Notes under the pieces: generated by a model
Database searches by the model: none
Told to the model about the DNA's origin: nothing
Seen by the model: only the letters and a program-made list of their open reading frames with translations
Shown here: positions 16,439 to 25,680 of the stretch, piece after piece
Numbering within the stretch: position 1 is the stretch's first letter
Layout: every line of letters starts with the position of its first letter
Made by a program: the position numbers and the translations under genes
From: Bog-473 sp036502025
GTDB lineage: Bacteria; Actinomycetota; Acidimicrobiia; Acidimicrobiales; RAAP-2
NCBI GenBank assembly: GCA_036502025.1
Contig: DASXZJ010000003.1
Location: 1-64,000, forward strand
DNA length: 64,000 nt
Direction: 5' to 3'

Positions 16439-18730
16439 TCACTGCTGGGCGAGGATCGCCTCTACCTCGGCCATGGGGTCGCGGACGACCGGCCCGAGGG
16501 TTTCCACCACCGCCCGGTCTATGGTGCCGCTGAAGTGGTCAGGCGCGGCGTAGCCGCTCCCCACGGCCGGGCCCCATTCGTAGCCGCAAGTGAGGCCGAC
16601 TCCGACGCCGTTGAAGGCCTGAGGGGTGAAGCGGGGGATCGTCCCTTCCGCCACCGTGTGACCGTCACAGCGGAGGATGCCGGCGCCCCCCAAACCCTCG
16701 TCCTTGGTGAATTCGTATTCGACCGTGTGCGCGCCAGGACCCACGACGTCATCTGAACCGATCACGTGGAGCTCTTTGCCGTAGAGGTTGTGGACATAGC
16801 GTGGGCGGCCGGATCGGAATTGGAGGGACCATCCTCCGAGGGCCGAACCCATGGCGAGGAGCGTGCCCTCTGGAGTAACGCCGTCTGGCACGGTTACGTC
16901 CACCACAAGAGCGTGCGAGCGGTTGCGGACGTTGACCGCCACGGATTCGGGGATCTGAGCGCCGCCCTGGAAGTACACGAAGCGGTCCCGTCCCCGGCGG
17001 GCGTCAGGCTTGGGGTGCACCAGAGCCCACAGGATCCGGTTGTCCAGGGGCAGGACCTGGTTGCGCTCAGCTTCAGCCCACCAGAGCGCGATCAACTCAT
17101 CGAGCCGCTCGGGGTGCTCCTGAGCCAGGTTATTGGTCTCGGAGACGTCGATCGCCACGTGGTAGAGCTCCCATATGTCGTCGTCGAACGGCGCGTTGGG
17201 GTTCAGTCCATCCGGGTAGAGCGGCCCGACCGGATGAAATGTCACCGCCTTCCAGCCGTCGTGGTAGATGGCACGGGAGCCGAACATCTCGAAATGCTGG
17301 GTCTCATGGCGACCGGGCTCCGTCCGCGCGCTCTCGCCCAGGAGGTAGGAGAAGCTCACGCCATCGATGTGCGACTGCGGTACATAGTCGATCGTCTCAG
17401 GAAGGGCCAGGCCCACCAGGTCGAGCACAGTGGGAAAGATGTCGATGGCGTGGGCGAACTGGTGACGTATCAATCCGGCGCCGACGATTCCGTTGGGCCA
17501 GTGCACGATGCAGGGATCGGCGACGCCGCCCTCGTGCACCTCCCGCTTCCAGCGCTTGAAGGGAGTGTTGCCGGCCATGGTCCAGCCCCACGGGTAGTTG
17601 TTGTGGGTGAGGGGGCCACCGATGTCGTCCATCTTCGACAGCATCTCCTCGAGCCCGGCAGGATCCATATTGCTCAGGCGGATGTCATTGATGGACCCCT
17701 CCGAGCCGCCCTCCGAGCTGGCGCCGTTGTCCGAGACCGCGATGACGACCGTGTTGTCGAGTTCGCCCAGGCGCTCGAGGAAGGCCACCAGGCGGCCAAT
17801 CTCGGCGTCGGTATGGGAGAGGAAGCCGGCGAAGCACTCCATGAACCGTGCGGCCACCGTCCGCTCGGGTGCGCTCAACTCCGACCATGGACGAACCCAG
17901 ATCGGGCGCGGTGAGAGCATGGTGCCCTCGGGGATGATGCCGAGCTCGAGCTGCCGGGCGTAGATGCGCTCCCGCAAGGCGTCCCAACCAAGGTCGAACG
18001 CGCCGCGGTACCGCTCGATCCACTCCCGGGGAGCCTGGTGAGGAGAGTGGCAGGCGCCGGTGGCGAAGTACAGGAAGAAGGGACGATGGGCGTCAACGGC
18101 TCTTAGGTCGCCGATAAACTCAATCGCCCGGTCGGTCAGATCGGTGGTGAGGTGGTAGCCGCTTTCGGTTGGCGGCCGGACCGAGTGGTTGTCGTGGTAC
18201 AGGGCTGGGACGAACTGGTGGGTCTCGCCACCGTGGAAGCCGTACCAGCGGTCGAATCCCCGCCCGAGTGGCCAGGTCGAACGCGAGGACGCCATGTTGC
18301 TCTCGTCGTCGGGGGTGAGGTGCCACTTGCCCACGGCATAGGTGGCATACCCCGAGGCGCGCAGGACCTCCGAGAGGAAGCCGTTCTCGCGCGGGGGCTT
18401 GCCCCAGTAGCCGGGAAATCCGGTGGCCAGATCAGCCACGCGGCCCATGGCGTTCCGATGATGGTTCCGGCCCGTCAGAATGCAGGCTCGTGTGGGGGAG
18501 CACAACGCCGTGGTGTGGAAGTTGGCCAGCCGGATGCCGTTGCCGGCTAGCCGATCGAAGACCGGAGTTTCGAGGCCCGAGCCGTAACAGCCCAGCTGGC
18601 CGAAACCGACGTCATCCAGCACGACGAGGACGACGTTGGGCGCGCCCTCTGGCGCCGCGGGTTCCGGTGGCCACCAGGGCTCCGACTCACGCCAGTCTCT
18701 TCCGATCCGGCCTCCGAACTCCACGGTCAT
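16439..18730 (-). CDS. Arylsulfatase (type I, formylglycine-dependent)
   Basis: 763 residues, no signal peptide. The N-terminal metal site is NVVLVVLDDVGFGQ (Asp39/Asp40). Cys77 in ALCSPTRACILTGR is the C-x-P-x-R formylglycine site. GKWHL has Lys135/His137. DNGASSEGG and the later NTPFKRWKREVHEGG supply the remaining ligands. Residues about 560-763 form a beta-rich C-terminal extension. The enzyme hydrolyses sulfate esters and needs a formylglycine-generating enzyme, which is not in the window. GGGGAG lies 7 nt before the ATG. Substrate may be an aryl, alkyl or carbohydrate sulfate; a SulP transporter lies 28 kb away but is not linked. Confidence 0.94.
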   Translation of the reverse strand: MTVEFGGRIGRDWRESEPWWPPEPAAPEGAPNVVLVVLDDVGFGQLGCYGSGLETPVFDRLAGNGIRLANFHTTALCSPTRACILTGRNHHRNAMGRVADLATGFPGYWGKPPRENGFLSEVLRASGYATYAVGKWHLTPDDESNMASSRSTWPLGRGFDRWYGFHGGETHQFVPALYHDNHSVRPPTESGYHLTTDLTDRAIEFIGDLRAVDAHRPFFLYFATGACHSPHQAPREWIERYRGAFDLGWDALRERIYARQLELGIIPEGTMLSPRPIWVRPWSELSAPERTVAARFMECFAGFLSHTDAEIGRLVAFLERLGELDNTVVIAVSDNGASSEGGSEGSINDIRLSNMDPAGLEEMLSKMDDIGGPLTHNNYPWGWTMAGNTPFKRWKREVHEGGVADPCIVHWPNGIVGAGLIRHQFAHAIDIFPTVLDLVGLALPETIDYVPQSHIDGVSFSYLLGESARTEPGRHETQHFEMFGSRAIYHDGWKAVTFHPVGPLYPDGLNPNAPFDDDIWELYHVAIDVSETNNLAQEHPERLDELIALWWAEAERNQVLPLDNRILWALVHPKPDARRGRDRFVYFQGGAQIPESVAVNVRNRSHALVVDVTVPDGVTPEGTLLAMGSALGGWSLQFRSGRPRYVHNLYGKELHVIGSDDVVGPGAHTVEYEFTKDEGLGGAGILRCDGHTVAEGTIPRFTPQAFNGVGVGLTCGYEWGPAVGSGYAAPDHFSGTIDRAVVETLGPVVRDPMAEVEAILAQQ

Positions 18731-19021
18731 GAATTTGCTCCCCGGTTTCGCCTGAGCACCGTGTCAACGGCATCGGAGGTGGACGCGGCAAGCATATTGA
18801 AATCGGCCGTGCAGAGTGATCGAGAGCAGGCTCGCCGAATCGGCCCAGGTCGTGACTCTTGGCACTGTCTGGGGCCGGCCGCCCGTGCTTCCATGGGAGG
18901 CGGAGGACGAGGGGACGGAAACATGATGACTTCTCTGCTCGGGCCAACTGGTGCCCGGATTGCTGGGATCGACGGCTTCACGCCAACCGCCGACAGGCTC
19001 TAGGCCGTCGTTCCTGCCAAC

Positions 19022-20587
19022 GTGCGCTGGCGGCCCTCCCTGCTCTCATTGTCGGTTGCCCTCATCGTGGGCATCGTGGCCGTGGTCGGGTTTGCCCTGA
19101 CCGAACGCAATACCAGTCAGCAGGAGCAGGACCTCCTCCAGAGCAACGCCAACCAGGCGGCCGCCTATGCGTCGCAAGTTCTCTCCGGGCTCGGGGAAAC
19201 CCTCGCCTCCGCTGCCGCGGTCGTGAAGTCGACGGATGCGTCCCCGGCCGCGTTCGAGAGCGCCGAGCACGTTCCAGGGCCTCTGGCCTTGGTGCTCGTG
19301 AAGAAGACCGGCGCGACCTACACCGTGACGGCGGCATCGGGCAGCGGCTTCCAGCCCGGCCAGGTTCTTACGGGTCCGACCCTGGCCACGGTGCAAGGTG
19401 CCCGGTCCACCCTCACGGCTGGTCCCGTAACCACCAACAAGAAATTGAGCACGGCCCGGTTTGCCATGGGCGCGCCGACCGTGAGCGCCGGCTACGTCAT
19501 CTACGAACAGTTCACGCTCAATCCGTATACGGCGACACCGGTCACCACCGGGAAGCCGTTTGCCCAACTCAATGCGACGCTCTACGGCCCCGGCGCCATC
19601 CGTCCTGGGAATCTCCTCATCAGCACCAGCAGCTCGCTTCCTCTGAGCGGCCCCAAGGCCACGGCGTCGGTTCCGGTGGGCTCCTCCCACTACTCACTGG
19701 TGGCGTCCGCCCGCAGCCCCTTCATCGGAGGCTTCGCCAAGTTCTCGTCTCTCGCGCTTCTGGTTCTCGGTCTCCTGTTGGCGTTCATCATCGGGGTGAC
19801 CATTGAGATCCTCCATCGTCGCCAGCGCTACTCCAAAGCGCTCGTCGATGAGAGAACGGCCGAACTGGAACGATCGTTGAAGAATCTGGAGGAGGCCCAG
19901 GATGCGCTCGTACGGGGCGAGCGCCTGACCGCGATCGGCGAGATGGCCGGCGTGGTGGGTCACGAACTCCGCAATCCGCTGGCTGCGGTCATCAACGCGC
20001 TCTACCTCATCCGCAGCGAACTCGCGGCACCGATGACGGACATGCTCTCGAGGAATCTCGCCATGGCCGAACGAGAGGCCGGCAAGGCGGCCACCTTGGC
20101 GGACGATCTCACGGCCTTCGTCCGGCCGCGGGAGATGGACCGGGTGCCCATACCGGTCGCCGGCCTGGTCGATGAGGTCCTCTCGGTCACCCCGTTGCCC
20201 CCCGGAGTCGCCCTCAAGTCTGATGTCCACCCCTGCACCCTGGTCGCGGACCGGGGACAGATGGCCGAGGTGCTCACCAATTTGGTCACCAACGCGTACC
20301 AGGCCATGCCCGCAGGGGGCGTTCTCGGCATCAGTGTCAGTCATGACGACGAGGGTGTCCACCTGGTAGTCGAGGACAGCGGGACCGGCATTGACGATGC
20401 GGTGGCGGACCGGGTCTTCGAGCCGTTCTTCACCACCAAGTACAACGGCACCGGGCTCGGACTGGCCATTGTGCACCGGCTGGTCGTCGCCCACGGAGGT
20501 GTGGTCGACTTCGAGAACGTACCCAGTGGCGGAGCACGGGTGACGTTGCTCATACCGGACCGTCTGCTCGAACTCACGTCGACATGA
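19022..20587 (+). CDS. Membrane sensor histidine kinase with an extracytoplasmic sensor domain
   Basis: 521 residues. TM1 is residues 7-26 and TM2 about 241-262. The roughly 210-residue loop between them is a CHASE1-like or PAS-like sensor (inference). HisKA contains MAGVVGHELRNPLAAVINAL with phospho-acceptor His314. The HATPase_c domain has N box LVTNAYQAMPAGG, G1 VEDSGTGI, FFTTK and G2 GTGLGLAIVHRLV. It uses a GTG start. Its stop overlaps the ATG of the next gene (ATGA at 20584-20587), so it is translationally coupled to a single-domain receiver and a REC-GGDEF-EAL protein. It likely feeds phosphate to one or both. Confidence 0.93.
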   Translation: MRWRPSLLSLSVALIVGIVAVVGFALTERNTSQQEQDLLQSNANQAAAYASQVLSGLGETLASAAAVVKSTDASPAAFESAEHVPGPLALVLVKKTGATYTVTAASGSGFQPGQVLTGPTLATVQGARSTLTAGPVTTNKKLSTARFAMGAPTVSAGYVIYEQFTLNPYTATPVTTGKPFAQLNATLYGPGAIRPGNLLISTSSSLPLSGPKATASVPVGSSHYSLVASARSPFIGGFAKFSSLALLVLGLLLAFIIGVTIEILHRRQRYSKALVDERTAELERSLKNLEEAQDALVRGERLTAIGEMAGVVGHELRNPLAAVINALYLIRSELAAPMTDMLSRNLAMAEREAGKAATLADDLTAFVRPREMDRVPIPVAGLVDEVLSVTPLPPGVALKSDVHPCTLVADRGQMAEVLTNLVTNAYQAMPAGGVLGISVSHDDEGVHLVVEDSGTGIDDAVADRVFEPFFTTKYNGTGLGLAIVHRLVVAHGGVVDFENVPSGGARVTLLIPDRLLELTST

Positions 20588-20955
20588 GTGCAACCGCCGA
20601 TGTGCTGGTGGTCGACGACGAGGAGTCGCTTCGGTCTTCGGTCGCCGACATCCTCCGCGGCGAGGGGTACAGCGTCATCGAAGCTGAGGACGGACAAGCC
20701 GCGCTCAATCTCCTCGAGACCGAGAAGGTCGTGGTGATCATTCTCGATCAGAAAATGCCCCGGCGTAGCGGCATCGAAGTCCTGAATGCCCTGGCCTCGC
20801 CCCCGGTGGTGATCTTCATGTCGGCCCACCGGATCGAAGGCAGCGAGCGGGCCATGGTGAGCGACAAGGTGTTCTCGTTCTTGACCAAACCGGTCGCTCC
20901 GCTTCAACTGCTTGACGAAGTTGCGGCTGCTTTCCGCAAGGGGGACCACCAGTGA
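20584..20955 (+). CDS. Single-domain response regulator (receiver only)
   Basis: 123 residues, essentially one CheY-like REC domain. The acid pair is Asp11/Asp12 (VVDDEES), the phospho-acceptor is Asp55 (IILDQKMPRRSG), the switch is Ser80 (IFMSAH) and Lys102 is in FLTKPVAP. There is no output domain, so it acts as a phosphate shuttle, sink or protein-interaction switch. Start overlaps the kinase stop by 4 nt and its stop overlaps the next GTG by 4 nt. Confidence 0.92.
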   Translation: MSATADVLVVDDEESLRSSVADILRGEGYSVIEAEDGQAALNLLETEKVVVIILDQKMPRRSGIEVLNALASPPVVIFMSAHRIEGSERAMVSDKVFSFLTKPVAPLQLLDEVAAAFRKGDHQ

Positions 20956-22721
20956 CACGAGCCGCCGGCCACCTCAATCACGACGAGGTTGTCCTCATCG
21001 TGGACGACGATGCGGTTCTCGGCCAGTCCCTGGTCGACGTGCTGGCGCTCGAGGGCATCCGAGCGATCGCGGCCGGCCGATCCGACGAGGCTCTTGAACT
21101 GGTCGCCCTGCACGACCCCACCGCCGTCGTCGTCGATTACCACCTGCCCGACGGGACCGGGATCGAGCTGGCCCACGCCATCAAGACCCGCAAATCCGAT
21201 ACGCCTGTCCTTCTCCTCACCGGCTACGCCAGCCTCGATACGGCCATCAGTGCCGTCGGCCATCTCGACGCCTATCTGATCAAGCCGGTCGCCCCTCCGA
21301 TGTTCGTCCAGGCCATCGAGAACGCTCTGGTCCGTCGACGGCTGGTGGCGGAGAACAAGAGCCTGCTCGAGCGCCTGAAGCGGGTGAACGCATACCAGGC
21401 GCTCTACGACCATCTGACCGGGCTGCCCAACCGGGCGCTCCTCGACGATCGGTTGGCCCAGGCGCTCTCCAGTTGTCAGCGCAGCGCTCGCGCCATGGCC
21501 GTGCTCTTCATTGACCTTGATGGCTTCAAGGTCGTGAACGACCTGTTCGGGCACCAGGTGGGGGATGACCTCCTCCGCGCCATGGCCTCCCGGTTGGCTG
21601 ACAACTGCCGGGAATCCGACAGCGTGGCGCGGTTCGGCGGTGACGAGTTCGTGCTGGTGTGCCCGGACGTCAAGCTCTCGGCCGATGCCTGTGTGATCGC
21701 GGCGCACCTGCTCGAGCGATTGGCCGAACCCATCACCATCGACGGCACCGCGCACTCCATCACGGCGAGCATCGGGATTGCGGTCACCGAACCAGGGGCT
21801 CCCCTGCAAAGCGCGGAGACCCTCTTGCGCAATGCCGACACGGCCATGTACCGGGCGAAGGAAGCCGGCCGGGCGTGCTGGGAGCTGTACAACGACGACA
21901 TGAGAGCCCGGGTCATGGAGCGCTTCGAGATCGAGCGTGGTCTGCGGAACGCGCTGGAGGAGAGCGGCTTCTCAGTCGTCTACCAGCCCCTGGTCGATAT
22001 CCAGTCGGGAGCCATGGTGGGCGCCGAAGCACTGGTGCGCTGGGAGCGTTCCGGATACGGGTCGCTGCTGCCGGGCGCGTTCCTTCCCGTGGCCGAGAAT
22101 TCGGGCCTGATCGTGCCCATCGGGATGTGGGTGCTGAATGAGACCCTGGCTGAACTGGCCAGATGGCAGGCGGAGAAGGCCCTGCCGGCGGGGTTCCGGC
22201 TGTGGGTCAACGTGTCGCCACAACAGCTGGTCAATCCCCACTTTGCCGAGATCGTGCACGAGCGGTTGGAGACGTACGGAGTGTCTCCTGAATTTCTCGG
22301 GATTGAAATTCTCGAGGAGGCCCTCCTCGACGTGGGGGCGACGGAGAAGGTCATGAGCGAGTTGCGTTCGATGGGCGTCGGGCTCAACCTCGATGACTTC
22401 GGGGCGGGTCACTCGAACCTGTGGTGGCTCCAGGAGTTGCCCATCACCGGGCTCAAGATCGATCGCCGTTTTGTCGCCACCCTCGACGTCGCCGGCGATG
22501 TCCGCGGCTCGGCCATCGTGAACGGCCTGATCGGTTTGGCGCACTCGCTCGGCATGACGGTGGTCGCCGAAGGCGTGGAGCGGGACACCCAGGCCGAGTC
22601 CCTTCGGTCCATGGGCTGCGAGCTCGCTCAGGGCTTCCTCTACGGCCACCCCGGGTCCGGCGAGCAGCTGTGGCGCATGAGCGGCGAGCGGGCGCGCACG
22701 GCCGCCGCAATGTCCCAGTGA
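20952..22721 (+). CDS. REC-GGDEF-EAL cyclic-di-GMP turnover protein
   Basis: 589 residues. The REC domain has Asp62 in VVVDYHLPDGTG and the Lys of YLIKPVAPP. A GGDEF domain at about residues 155-320 has an intact RFGGDEFVLV signature and so may be an active diguanylate cyclase. An EAL domain at about 330-580 has GAEALVRW, WVNVSPQQL, LGIEILEEALLD, LDDFGAGHSNLWWL and LKIDRRFV; the metal and catalytic residues look present, so phosphodiesterase activity is also plausible. Phosphorylation by the upstream kinase probably sets the balance. GTG overlaps the receiver gene's TGA. Confidence 0.95.
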   Translation: MTRAAGHLNHDEVVLIVDDDAVLGQSLVDVLALEGIRAIAAGRSDEALELVALHDPTAVVVDYHLPDGTGIELAHAIKTRKSDTPVLLLTGYASLDTAISAVGHLDAYLIKPVAPPMFVQAIENALVRRRLVAENKSLLERLKRVNAYQALYDHLTGLPNRALLDDRLAQALSSCQRSARAMAVLFIDLDGFKVVNDLFGHQVGDDLLRAMASRLADNCRESDSVARFGGDEFVLVCPDVKLSADACVIAAHLLERLAEPITIDGTAHSITASIGIAVTEPGAPLQSAETLLRNADTAMYRAKEAGRACWELYNDDMRARVMERFEIERGLRNALEESGFSVVYQPLVDIQSGAMVGAEALVRWERSGYGSLLPGAFLPVAENSGLIVPIGMWVLNETLAELARWQAEKALPAGFRLWVNVSPQQLVNPHFAEIVHERLETYGVSPEFLGIEILEEALLDVGATEKVMSELRSMGVGLNLDDFGAGHSNLWWLQELPITGLKIDRRFVATLDVAGDVRGSAIVNGLIGLAHSLGMTVVAEGVERDTQAESLRSMGCELAQGFLYGHPGSGEQLWRMSGERARTAAAMSQ

Positions 22722-23288
22722 CCGTTTGAGGCCACCCACCCCAGCCTCACTACAGGACGGGGCTGGGCAGATCCAGCGTGCCTCGTGACGCGCGTGCGAT
22801 CGCTGAACCAACCCTCCATGGTCTCGTCAGCCAGATTCGTAGCCCTCCCCGGGTCATCGGGCTCCCAGCGCCTTCGGCCACCCTTCGAGCACCACGGGGA
22901 AGTCCTTCTTCGGCAGTGGTACGCCGGAGGGATCACCTGCCTGGCCGCTGGCCACCAGGGCACGCGTGGCGCCGCCTTCCCGATGAAGGTGAGCTTTGTC
23001 GTGCCCCGAGCCGTACAACGAAGGACGCCCACTTCTGGAAGCACCCCCATCTTCTCCTCGACGATGACGGCGAACGACCCCATCAACAGCAGGTCGGCCC
23101 ACGCGACAATCTCGTACTCAATAATGCGTACCTTGTCCGCCACAACGAGAAATCCGCCCTCTCAAAGTTGAGATGGCCCCATCATGGCCATCGCGGGGCG
23201 AACCTGGACAGGTGGGAAGAGAACGTTCGCGTGGGCGTCACGCGCTGTTCGCGCCACAACGCGGACTGACGGCGACGAGTCGCTACCC
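22722..23288. other. Intergenic stretch between two converging genes
   Basis: It starts with an inverted repeat CCCAGCC/GGCTGGG at about 22741-22768 just after the GGDEF-EAL stop, which could help end transcription although no T tract follows. The rest contains only the possibly frameshifted minus-strand gene described separately. Confidence 0.4.
22854..23143 (-). pseudogene. Possible frameshifted small gene of unknown function
   Basis: From a GTG at 23143 the minus strand reads VADKVRIIEYEIVAWADLLL, GSFAVIVEEKMGVLPEVGVL and LTFIGKAA, which look protein-like. The frame then becomes Arg/Trp-rich, while a neighbouring frame continues sensibly as SGVPLPKKDFPVVLEGWPKA and stops at 22854. One indel around 22930-23000 would join them into a roughly 97-residue protein. 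Family not recognised. It could also be chance. Confidence 0.25.
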
Positions 23289-25607
23289 CTATCCCAACCC
23301 GGTCAGCGTCAAGCCGGCATTGGCATTGGGCAAGGCCGCGTCGACCGGGCAGCGGACGCCGTCCTGGGCGGCCACGATGTGGGCCTTGCTGGGTGGTGGT
23401 GGCGACGGTGCCGCCGGGGTGCTCGACCCGGTGGGGAACGTGCTGGTCGACTGGTAGCTGCCCGTGAGCGGGAGGGAGGCGGACGAGTCGCCCACGTGGA
23501 TCCCGAAGGTGCCGGCCGGGGCCATCCAGCGATTCTGGGTGGCGTCCCAGTAGGAGAGGTCGCGCGGGGTGAGCGTGAACGACACCTGGGCCGACTGCCC
23601 CGGGTTGAGATTCACCCGCTCGAAGCCCTTCAGTTGGAGTGGCGGTTCGCCGGCTATCGGTGGATCGGTGACGTAGAGCTGGGCGACGTCGGCTCCGGGG
23701 CGCGAGCCCGTGTTGGTGACCTCCGCGGTCACTTCCACGTTCCCGTTCCCGCTTTCGGGCGAGACCGCCAGGTCGGAGTAGCCGAAGGTCGTGTACGAGA
23801 GGCCGAATCCGAACGGGAAGAGCGGGGTGAGGTCCTGAGCGTCGTACCAGCGGTAGCCGACGTCCAGGCCCTCGGAGTAGTGGGCTCCGAGCACGCCGGG
23901 CCACTGAAGGGGGGTGGACGCGGGCACTTGCGCGAGGCTGGTGGGGAAGGTCACCGGCAGCTTTCCCGACGGATCGACGTCACCGAAGAGCAAGGCGGCG
24001 ACGGCCGTGCCGTCCGCCTCGCCCGGGTACCACGCCTCGAGGACGCCGGCTACCTGAGACAGCCACGGCATGGTGACGGGATTGCCGGTGTTGAGCACGA
24101 CGATGGTGTGCGGGTTGGCCGCGGCCACCGCGCTGATCATCTGGTTCGTCTCCTCGGGCAGGGTGATGGTGCTCAGGTCCTCCCCCTCACCGGCCTGCAC
24201 GCCGGCAAAGACGATGGCGTCGTCGGCGCCACGGGCTGCGGCCGCCGCGGCCGACGGCGAAGTCCCGCCGTTGTAGGTGACGTGGACGCCGGCGCCGCCG
24301 CGCTCGGTAATGCCCTGTAGCGGGGTGACGGTGAAGGGCGCGTCGACCGCGGCGCTCCCGGAGCCGCCGGTGATCGGCTTGGTCGCGTCCGTGCCGATCA
24401 CCGCGATGGAGTGGATCGACGGCCCGAGCGGCAGTGTGCCTGCCGCGTTCTTGAGGAGAACCGAACCCTCCTCAGCGGTGTACTGGGCGACAAATTGGTG
24501 GGCCGGCGTCGTGCCCACCGTCGATGGGTTCCCGGTGGGTGGATCGTCGACGATGCCTGCGGCGAACTCGGAGGCCAGGACGCGCTCCACCATGTTGTCG
24601 AGGGTCGACTCGGGAACGACGCCGCGGTTGATGTCGGCCGGGAGGGCCGTGCCGAAGTAGCAGGTGTCGGGCATCTCCACGTCGAGGCCGGCCTGGGCGG
24701 CGCTGGCCGCACTGGTCGTGGCGAACCAGTCGGAGGTGACGAATCCGGTGAAGCCCCACTGCTCCGAGAGCGTCTGGGTGAGGAGGAAGGTGTTGTCGCA
24801 GGCGGGCGTCCCGTTGATCGAGCTGTAGGCGCACATGACCGAATCGACGTGCGCATCGCTCACAGCGGCCTCGAAGGCCGGGAGGTAGATCTCCTCCATC
24901 GTCCGCGTGCTGACGACGGCATTGTCGAGAGCGCTGTCGCGGAGGGTCTCCTGGTTGTAGACGGCGAAATGCTTCACTTCGGCCATCACCCCTTGGCTCT
25001 GGATGCCGTCGATCTCGGCCACCGCGAGAGCGGAGGTGAGGTAGGGGTCCTCACCCAGCGACTCGAAGGCGCGCCCCCAGCGTGGATCGCGGACGATGTT
25101 GACCGTCGGGCCGAGGGACACCGACGCCCCCTTGGACCGAACCTCGGATCCGATCGCCGTCCCGTAGGCACCGGCCAGCGCGGGGTCCCAGGTCGAGGCC
25201 AGCGCTTCGGGAGCCGGGAGCTGGGTCACCCCGGTCAGACCGTCGCCGACACCGGCCGGACCATCGACAAAGCCCAGGGCGGGCAGGCACAGACGGGGAA
25301 GGGCGGGGATGAGGCCGGCGTACTCCGGCCCGGTGAGATGACCCTTCTCGACGTTGGCGACACCGTGGATCATGTCCAGCTTCTCGGTCTGGGTCATCTG
25401 GGACACGACCTCATTGGCTCGCGTGCCGGCCGCCGCGGTGGATCCGACCCACGGGCACCGCGCGGGGGGAGAGCCGGTGGCGGCTCGGGCGCTGGATGCG
25501 GGTGGGCCGGCCGCCGCATGGGCGCAGAGCGGGATGAGGAGAATGATGGAGCCGATCGAGGCGGCCACGCCGCCTCCCGCCACCCGCCTGCGTCGAACTG
25601 CCGCCAC
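23289..25607 (-). CDS. Secreted glycoside hydrolase family 3 beta-glucosidase/xylosidase
   Basis: 772 residues from the GTG at 25607. The open frame runs on to 26051 but overlaps the divergent exonuclease gene, so I reject that part. TGTCTA at 25615-25620 (TAGACA on the minus strand) lies 7 nt upstream. A signal segment is GGGVAASIGSIILLIPLCAHA. The N-terminal GH3 barrel has GFVDGPAGVG, NIVRDPRWGRAFESLGEDPY and VKHFAVYNQE, with the nucleophile Asp in GFVTSDWFATTS. The second domain contains AVIGTDATKPITGGSGS and is followed by a fibronectin-III-like domain (EVTAEVTNTGSRPGADVAQL ... RDLSYWD). A Pro-rich tail ends the protein. It would release terminal glucose or xylose outside the cell. Confidence 0.93.
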   Translation of the reverse strand: MAAVRRRRVAGGGVAASIGSIILLIPLCAHAAAGPPASSARAATGSPPARCPWVGSTAAAGTRANEVVSQMTQTEKLDMIHGVANVEKGHLTGPEYAGLIPALPRLCLPALGFVDGPAGVGDGLTGVTQLPAPEALASTWDPALAGAYGTAIGSEVRSKGASVSLGPTVNIVRDPRWGRAFESLGEDPYLTSALAVAEIDGIQSQGVMAEVKHFAVYNQETLRDSALDNAVVSTRTMEEIYLPAFEAAVSDAHVDSVMCAYSSINGTPACDNTFLLTQTLSEQWGFTGFVTSDWFATTSAASAAQAGLDVEMPDTCYFGTALPADINRGVVPESTLDNMVERVLASEFAAGIVDDPPTGNPSTVGTTPAHQFVAQYTAEEGSVLLKNAAGTLPLGPSIHSIAVIGTDATKPITGGSGSAAVDAPFTVTPLQGITERGGAGVHVTYNGGTSPSAAAAAARGADDAIVFAGVQAGEGEDLSTITLPEETNQMISAVAAANPHTIVVLNTGNPVTMPWLSQVAGVLEAWYPGEADGTAVAALLFGDVDPSGKLPVTFPTSLAQVPASTPLQWPGVLGAHYSEGLDVGYRWYDAQDLTPLFPFGFGLSYTTFGYSDLAVSPESGNGNVEVTAEVTNTGSRPGADVAQLYVTDPPIAGEPPLQLKGFERVNLNPGQSAQVSFTLTPRDLSYWDATQNRWMAPAGTFGIHVGDSSASLPLTGSYQSTSTFPTGSSTPAAPSPPPPSKAHIVAAQDGVRCPVDAALPNANAGLTLTGLG

Positions 25608-25667
25608 GGCCCACTGTCTATCGGTTCGGGCCCGGCGCTGCCTGCGGCCCGGCCCGTCGCCCGTTGT

Positions 25668-25673
25668 TACATT
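25668..25673 (+). promoter_or_regulatory. Probable -10 hexamer (TACATT) of a leaderless transcript
   Basis: TACATT lies 7 nt before the GTG of the exonuclease gene, and no ribosome site is present. No good -35 match is seen at the usual distance. Confidence 0.4.
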
Positions 25674-25680
25674 CGTGTCC

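Noticed and set aside
22741..22768. Hairpin CCCAGCC/GGCTGGG as an intrinsic terminator
   Set aside because: A stem exists, but the loop is about 15 nt and no T run follows, so I mention it only as a possibility.
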